From NCBI GenBank assembly GCA_029990175.1, contig JARKIP010000010.1, positions 41,410,001-41,474,000 of the forward strand: a DNA stretch of 64,000 nucleotides, given 5' to 3'. Source of the stretch: Petunia secreta (lineage: Eukaryota > Streptophyta > Magnoliopsida > Solanales > Solanaceae). The notes below the pieces were generated by a model that was not told the DNA's origin, made no database searches, and worked only from the letters and a program-made list of their open reading frames with translations. The position numbers and the translations under genes are program-made. Of the stretch, positions 57,812 to 64,000 are shown in pieces (the stretch's first letter is position 1; the number at the start of each line of letters is the position of its first letter).

Positions 57812-58974
57812 CCCCAAACTTAAACTATTGCTTGTCCTCAAGCAAATCACACACTACTAAATCTAAAGTTGCATTTCAATCATTTTTAGTACACTAATAA
57901 TGCCACAAGTCAAAAACTAATTTGTTTCAGCTCAACAACCTTGACATTGGTTGGTACCAACAATTAAGTTAAGCCATGTGAACACAACATTTCTTAAAAT
58001 ACAAATAATAGAAGGCAAACATGCCATGACCCAAGACTTTCAAGGTTTGCCTCTTTGTCACAAGAGCTCATTTCTTTGCTCTGTCACCTCAATTGGAAAA
58101 TGAAACAAAATCATATAATCAACTTCACAAATGCCCTCAACACACAAGAGAGTATCCCAAACACACAATAATGCACACCAAATACAAATGAGATATAAGA
58201 TAGGAAGAGTTCACTCACTCTCTCAAACGATTTTCAACATGCATACTAGAGATACTATAAACTTGACAACATACCTCCTTGAGAACTACATCACACAACA
58301 TTGTCAAGCACACTTCATTTTTTTTTAAAAAAATAATTGCACCTTGCTAAATTGGGCAAAAAGTGACTACATACCTCCTTGAGCACTACAGCACACAACA
58401 TTGTCAAGCACACTTCATTTAAAAAAAATATACAATTGCACCTTGCTAAGTTGGGGATTTAGCATTAGTCTTTCCCTTTTTATTCACTAACATCATTTTT
58501 CTTCTTTTCTTGTTCTTTTCTTTTCTTTCTTTTCTTCCTTTTTCTTCTTGCTTTTCGTCAAGATCTTTTCTTTTCAACTTTCATTCTTGTTGTTCTTTTT
58601 CTTTTCTTTGTATATTGATCATCTAACTTCCACACTTTCACCTTCTAACTCGTACCACCCCAAATTTAGGCTTTTGCCTAAGTTGCATGTATTTCAATGC
58701 ACATAAGGAGGTTAGGCCAAAAGAGGATTGTGCTTTTAGCACTTAGAATTGGTCCAGGTTAATAATGTGGTTGCCGAAAGAAAGGATATTAAACACAAAG
58801 GGGTTGACTAAGATCATAATGCAAACGTAGGTTTTTTAGGTAACTAGCGGGCCAAGGAAAGCCCAAAGTCATTTTTTAGCCAAACAAATTCTAGGATTTC
58901 ACCTCAAAGCATACTTAAGGCAAGTTCTAGATCATAAAGTGCAGAAATGAATATACCAACATCTCACCACACAT
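57812..58974 (-). other. Interior 3' part of element F
   Basis: No protein is recognised. It ends at the insertion of element G. A 100-bp tandem duplication lies at 58265-58462. A pyrimidine-rich stretch is at 58495-58620. Confidence 0.45.
58265..58462. repeat. 100-bp tandem duplication
   Basis: Two copies hold ACATACCTCCTTGAG, CACACAACATTGTCAAGCAC and ATTGCACCTTGCTAA, starting at about 58270 and 58370, with different A/T run lengths between. Confidence 0.88.
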
Positions 58975-61410
58975 TGTTGACACCCAATTTTGTCCCTCCT
59001 TTTTCTAAAATTGGCTATAATTCAACTTAAGGGTGCAATGCGACTATATGTGTAAAATGAGCATTAGAAATCATGCATTTACGTGCGTTATCCTCTATTT
59101 ATATATTATAAACTTAAGTGTGGCTATATTACGTAAATTCGCATCATTTAGGCTATTTGTCAAATGTAAATGTTTGCGCAATTTAGTACGTTCATACTAT
59201 ATCACATAATTGCATCATTTAAACTACATGTCAAATTCATATCAAGTTGTGATTATTTGTGCAAATTAATAATGTCTGTGTTTATCTATATTTAAATAAT
59301 TTTATTTGAGTATATTTAATAATTATTTGTGCATTTTAGAGAATATGTATATCTATATTTATTTACACTTTTGAGTTGAATATTGACCAATTTAAAAGAA
59401 AATGTCTATTTTTCTATTTGCTTATTTTCCTTCTTTTTTTGTTAAAAATTCCTACGAATCTGGACAAGAGTCCGTCCAGGTACATCCATTATGTTAGAAA
59501 TCAATTGCGATTTCTTTCAATCATTTAGTTCAAATTCTATTGAATATTGTATAATTATTTTATTTTAAAATATTTATTTTTTCATTATTTTTAAATCCTC
59601 CTTTGTCTTGAACCTATGCAAATGTTCGTCTCGATACGTTCATGGTTGTATTTAAGATTTTATTTTCCTCCTATTTTCTTTTGAATTAAATCATTCCTAA
59701 ATCTCTATAATTACTTTCGTATCGAACCTAGACCAGTTTCTTAACCAAATACGTTCCCTTTATTTTAATTTTGAAAGAAAATATCTCCAAATCTTCTCTT
59801 TGATTTTACTACCTTTTTCAATCTCTAATTACAAAAATTTATCCCTCAATCTCCTCCCTAATCCCTAAAATTATCCCCCTAAAATCTCTCCCCAAATCAA
59901 CCCCTAATTCTTTTCTAATCCACACAGTACCAGATACACTATCAGAACACGGCAGATCCCACCATTTTTCCTTCATTGTCCTCTTCCCCATCTCCAAAAT
60001 AACACAGGCACAGTACCCGAAGACCCCCTCTCTGTCATCTTCTCTCCTCATCCATTCAACTCCAAAAAATCCGCACACACATACATAAAACAATCAATCT
60101 CTTTCACCCACTGTACACAAGAATGATACACGATCAGAAACACACGCATATACCCACATACAAACAGCAGACAGTACTTGACTTTTTCCTCCTCTATTAC
60201 CCTACAATCTCCACACTTAGATACACATATCAAGACAATTGCACACCTCTTGGACCCCTCCTTCCTCGATTATCACCACCATAAACCGAACACATCCACT
60301 GCCTCCTTCTCCGTTACACCAACCCCGCTCATCTCCATCACACCCATCCATTCACATACACCAACACACACACATCAGAACAGAGAAAAGGGAGATTGGG
60401 GGTAGGGATACAGATCGGAAACATACAGGGTGAAGCCACCAATAATTCCGGTGGAAAACATTAGAAACAGGGAGTAGTACCAAAACAGAATCGGGATTAG
60501 GAATCTCATCGTTGATTCTTTATTTCTTTATCTTCGCTCGATTATTCCGTTTCATTTTGACGCCTTTGACAGGAAAAAGGGATAAGCAAGACGAGGCTCA
60601 GAGTGGCAGCGGCGCCGGCGAGGTCGCCGAAGCTTTCCGTCGAGACCTCCTGGCTGTCGCTCCTTTGTTTCCGTCATTGTTGTGGGCGACGTCGTCACTG
60701 TCTAAAACGCTGCTTCGATCTGAATTTATTTGTTGGAGTTTCCTTGTCGTTCGATTGATTACCGATGTTGCTTCACTGATCTGTTAGCAGCTGAGAGTTG
60801 ACCCATTCAACTCGTTGGGTTATCGTTTAACTGATGTTTTGAAATTGCTTATAGTTCTGCTGCTTTATTGAATTTGAGTTGTTATATCTTTTCGACAGTG
60901 TTGGCCAATTATTTGGTGTTCTGATAGTTGCTTTGCCTATTGAGTTTCAATAAAAGCTTTGTTGATTAATTGATGCTGGATTGGAACGGAATACTACTGA
61001 TCATATCGTCCTCTTTAAATTGCTTACAGGCCCCTGGCGTTATTTCGTTTGGCTCGGTTATTATTTGCACAGTTATGTGCTCAAATTAGGCCTATGAAAA
61101 TATTTTTATTTGAGGCGTTACAATGAATTGACGGATATTACACTAATCACGGCAAAGGAAAATAATTATTATTTGAGGCCTACTGATTTGAACGGATAAA
61201 CAGTCCCATTCCCGCGTCCTTAAAATAAAAAGGCTATGATGACGTGTGTGAGCCGTTATGGAGTGGTGGGACCGGCACTTGGCATGGCAACACGACCGGC
61301 CAGCGTGTTCGCAACCGTATTGACCTCCCTAACCTCCACCTAATTCATACACACCTGAGCCGACACTTTTACAAAATCTTTTTCCCTTTTATTTTAAATT
61401 ATTATTTTAA

Positions 61411-61443
<33 letters not shown>

Positions 61444-61456
61444 GTTATTGTTATTA

Positions 61457-61508
<52 letters not shown>

Positions 61509-62242
61509 CATTTTATTATTAATATTATTATTCACTAACTCATTTTCTTTATATTTTTTGCGAGGTACATCGTGGTGGAATTACAAAAAGACGAAACTTT
61601 CACAAAAATTCATTTTTCTCTTTATTTTATTATTTTCATATTCATTATTATTGCTTTATTATTATTATTATTATTATCATCATTGTTTACTAAAATTAAC
61701 TTTATTTATTTTTTCGAGGTACATTCCGACACATATTTTCAAGATAACACTCCCAAAAATACCTCTAATTTTAACTACCATTGTTTTTCTCTTAATGTAT
61801 ATTATTATTAATTATTATATACTAACGAATTTATTTTATTTTGCTAGGTGCAAATCCTTAAGGAGGAAGCCTATTAGGACCTTTTATCTAAATTATTATA
61901 TCATCTAGTTATTTGTCTATGTTTAATTAGTTTGTTTAAATTGCTTAGTTACTTATTTCGAATCCCAATTATAAAGTCCGGTCGGTAACCACATTTGGTG
62001 GAGCTAGAGAGGTGCCTAACCCCTTCCTCTCGAGTTAACTTGAACCTCTTACATAGAATTTCTAGTTGGAAGACTAAGTTTTGGAGTTAATTATAAAATT
62101 AGCTAGAAACAAAATAGGTGCCCTAATACGCCTAGTTAAAAAATATGTTAGGTGGCGACTCCAATTATTTACCAGTGAGTTACCCCCTAAGTCGAGCCCT
62201 ATTTCGAACTTTAACCGGTTCGGGTAAAAATAGGATGCGACA
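58975..62242 (+). repeat. 5' LTR of Ogre/Tat-type gypsy element G (about 3.3 kb)
   Basis: It starts TGTTGACACCCAATTTTG and ends GGATGCGACA just before a tRNA-Arg type primer site. Long LTRs, that start string and that primer are known for Ogre/Tat elements. A GC-richer block lies at 60590-60720, a CA/TC-rich block at 60040-60400 and a TTA microsatellite at 61395-61530. A partner LTR lies outside the window. Confidence 0.8.
61395..61530. repeat. TTA trinucleotide microsatellite
   Basis: More than forty TTA units with a few TTG and TCA changes. Smaller TTA runs are at 61655-61685. The array makes a false poly-Leu frame. Confidence 0.97.
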
Positions 62243-62245
62243 AAA

Positions 62246-62264
62246 TGACGACTTCACTGGGGAT
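62246..62264 (+). promoter_or_regulatory. tRNA-Arg type primer binding site of element G
   Basis: TGACGACTTCACTGGGGAT matches the Ogre/Tat site TGGCGACTCCACTGGGGA with two changes, four bases after the LTR end. Confidence 0.75.
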
Positions 62265-64000
62265 ATCAAGGTTCAAACCATAACGGACTTTAAATTGGGA
62301 TTCTTTTATTTTATTTTCTTGCCATTTGTTTCGATACTAACCTTTTTTTTCTTTTTTCTTTTTTGAAGGATTAAGGTTTATTTTTTTAAATTTATGTGTT
62401 TTATTCTTTAATTATTTGATGATATTTTATTATTGTTCATGTCACTCACACTTCCCCCACTCCTGGGAAACGACACTTTTGCACACACACGGGCGATTAC
62501 GTGGATCCCACAGTCGCTTTACCACAAAAAAACGTTTTAGAAGGGACATTTTGGAATATAGTTGGTCCGTGGTACAACCAACGATTTCAAATGGTCCCAC
62601 TCCTTGACCGTCCGCCTTGGGGTACCGTGTCTAGAATTACCCAATTCTTAGTGGAGACTCTTGTCTAGGAACCATGCATCATATCATAATTAGGAAATTT
62701 TGACTTCGGCTCACGTCTAAGTCTATTAGTTCACCATATTTGAACGAACCAAACGGGTCTCCGACCCTAAGGGACGTTTAATAATATTGTCTGTGCATTT
62801 ATTTAAGGTTGAACATGTCTAATGTAGACTACTTGTTTACATAAAAGTGGGTTCTCATAACAAAATCAATTATTTATTTCTATATTTATACAAACAAAAC
62901 CAATTATTTTATAAAATTATTTTTTTAATTATGAACGAAATTAATTTTTCTACTTTCATGAAAACAAAATCATACATTTTAATTTAATTTCTTCTACCTT
63001 TAATGTAGCAAGATCAATTATCATTTCTATTTACCTTGAACAAAATGTTATTTCTACATTTATACAATAAAATTAATTATTTTATAAAATTATTTTCTGT
63101 TAATTTTGGGTCATGAGAACAATTGGGATGATACAAAATACACGTTCAATTTTAAATACCATAATCAAATTAGGAAGGCTTAACATCCTTGGTATGTTAA
63201 AGTCCATTAGCCAACCTCGTCCAAAAGTGTCATCATATGACGCCTATCATGCATATTATGTGTATTGATCTGCTTTGCATGAAATAATTATTTCAAACTT
63301 GTTGTTTCATGTGTTAGTTTTACTCCCACTCCCGAGGTTGAATTGTGCATTTATTTCAAAACTTGTGCATATCATGCATACCTTCCGCCACTCCTGGCAC
63401 CTTCGAAATCGTGCGTTGAAAATACATTGGTTACAACCACATCTTCCCTCACATAAAAATTCCTTTAGGGGGAAGGACTTGGAATCTATTTGGTCCGAGA
63501 CGTTCCCGCTCCCGAACCGTCCGCTTGGGAGGATAATAACACCCGGTCTAGCTAACTCCATTTCGTAGTACCGATGCTAGGAATCATGCATATCATTAGT
63601 CGACTGGTTCTCAAGTTCGATAGGCCAACTTGTTCAAACAATCCGAACGGGTTTTTAACCCCAAAGAGCGTTGAATGATTTATTTGCATTTACTTAAAAG
63701 ATTGAACGTGCAAAATGTGGACCGTTTATTGGCATTGTTCTGCATTCAGTGCTATTCTAAAGGGACAAAGGTTACCAAATGGGCGTTAAAAGCCCAAATT
63801 GAATCATAGATGATTGTTTATCCATAAACAGTTGGTGTTAAAAGCCATTCAAAGGCACAAAGGTTACTTAAGAGGCGTCAAAAGCCCAAATTGAATTAGA
63901 AATGATTGTTTATTCATAAACGGTCAGAATTATTCTATATTCAATGTCATTCAAAGGCACGAAGGTAACCTAAGAGGCATTAAAAGTCCAAATTGAATCA
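62265..64000 (+). other. Leader of Ogre/Tat element G with repeated blocks
   Basis: No gag is reached before the window ends. Two diverged copies of a block of about 0.9 kb are visible (around 62440-62830 and 63320-63730; shared GACCGTCCGCTTGGG, ATCATGCAT, GAACGGGTTT-like bases). A shorter tandem array starts at 63761. Confidence 0.6.
63755..64000 (+). repeat. 90-100-bp tandem repeats in leader of element G
   Basis: Units with GGCACAAAGGTTAC and AAAAGCCCAAATTGAAT start near 63761, 63852 and 63954 and continue past the window end. Confidence 0.85.

Noticed and set aside
58970..58974. CACAT as target duplication of element G
   Set aside because: The other end of G is not in the window.
59839..60405. 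Short open frames on both strands in the Ogre/Tat LTR
   Set aside because: They lie in a low-complexity CA/TC-rich block on overlapping strands with no recognisable domain.
61244..61522. Poly-leucine protein
   Set aside because: Translation of a TTA microsatellite in an LTR.
1..64000. tRNA, rRNA or organellar DNA insertions
   Set aside because: No cloverleaf-like or rRNA-like stretch was recognised; tRNA-like matches are only the short primer binding sites. A covariance-model search would be needed to exclude small RNAs.

Overview
The window reads as heterochromatic plant nuclear DNA built almost entirely of transposable elements. A Solanaceae source (Nicotiana-like) is suggested by the Stowaway MITE ends, the copia and gypsy families and the Ogre/Tat LTR, but the species cannot be fixed from sequence alone. 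I found no intact host gene, tRNA, rRNA or CRISPR. Every long coding stretch is a transposon relic with stops, frameshifts or deletions. Six-element labels A-G are used below.

Layout. 1-8781: copia element A (+), 5' LTR outside the window, with gag, pol, an extra 3' region and a 3' LTR. 8782-10050 and 18923-20293: one stretch of older DNA with exon-like islands, split by copia element B (-), 10051-18922, which has two LTRs of about 955 bp and a perfect CTTGG target duplication. 20294-20568: Stowaway MITE with perfect 32-bp inverted ends. 20600-20974: CACTA-like end. 21692-30592: chromovirus-type gypsy element C (+), LTRs about 2.2 kb, target duplication ACTGA, pol in a single frame broken by four stops. 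31246-35845: fragments of gypsy gag genes (-), a solo copia LTR with target duplication GTTAT, and a gypsy 5' LTR. 36292-40587: a decayed MULE transposase (+) facing a GRF zinc-finger gene (-). 41163-45378: gypsy D (+), almost only LTR. 48308-56642: gypsy E (-), a relative of D, target duplication AATTC, inserted in the LTR of an Athila-like element F. 58975-64000: LTR, tRNA-Arg type primer site and leader of an Ogre/Tat element G, itself inserted in F.

How it fits together. The region is nested: E and G lie inside F, B lies inside an older gene-like segment, and a solo LTR sits within gypsy gag relics. None of the elements appears autonomous: A and B have damaged RT, integrase or gag; C lacks a recognisable gag and part of RT; D has no coding region; E has gag remnants only; the MULE has lost reading frame and an active-site match.

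Most unusual observation. Copia A carries a near-palindrome, AAGAACCNGGTTCTT, dispersed through gag, pol, the extra region and the LTR. Copia B independently carries a different dispersed palindrome, TTAGTCGACTAA, in LTR, pol and extra region. Both elements also have an extra 3' coding region and duplicated polypurine tracts. An element-encoded DNA-binding or anti-silencing system recognising element-specific sites is a testable idea, not a conclusion.
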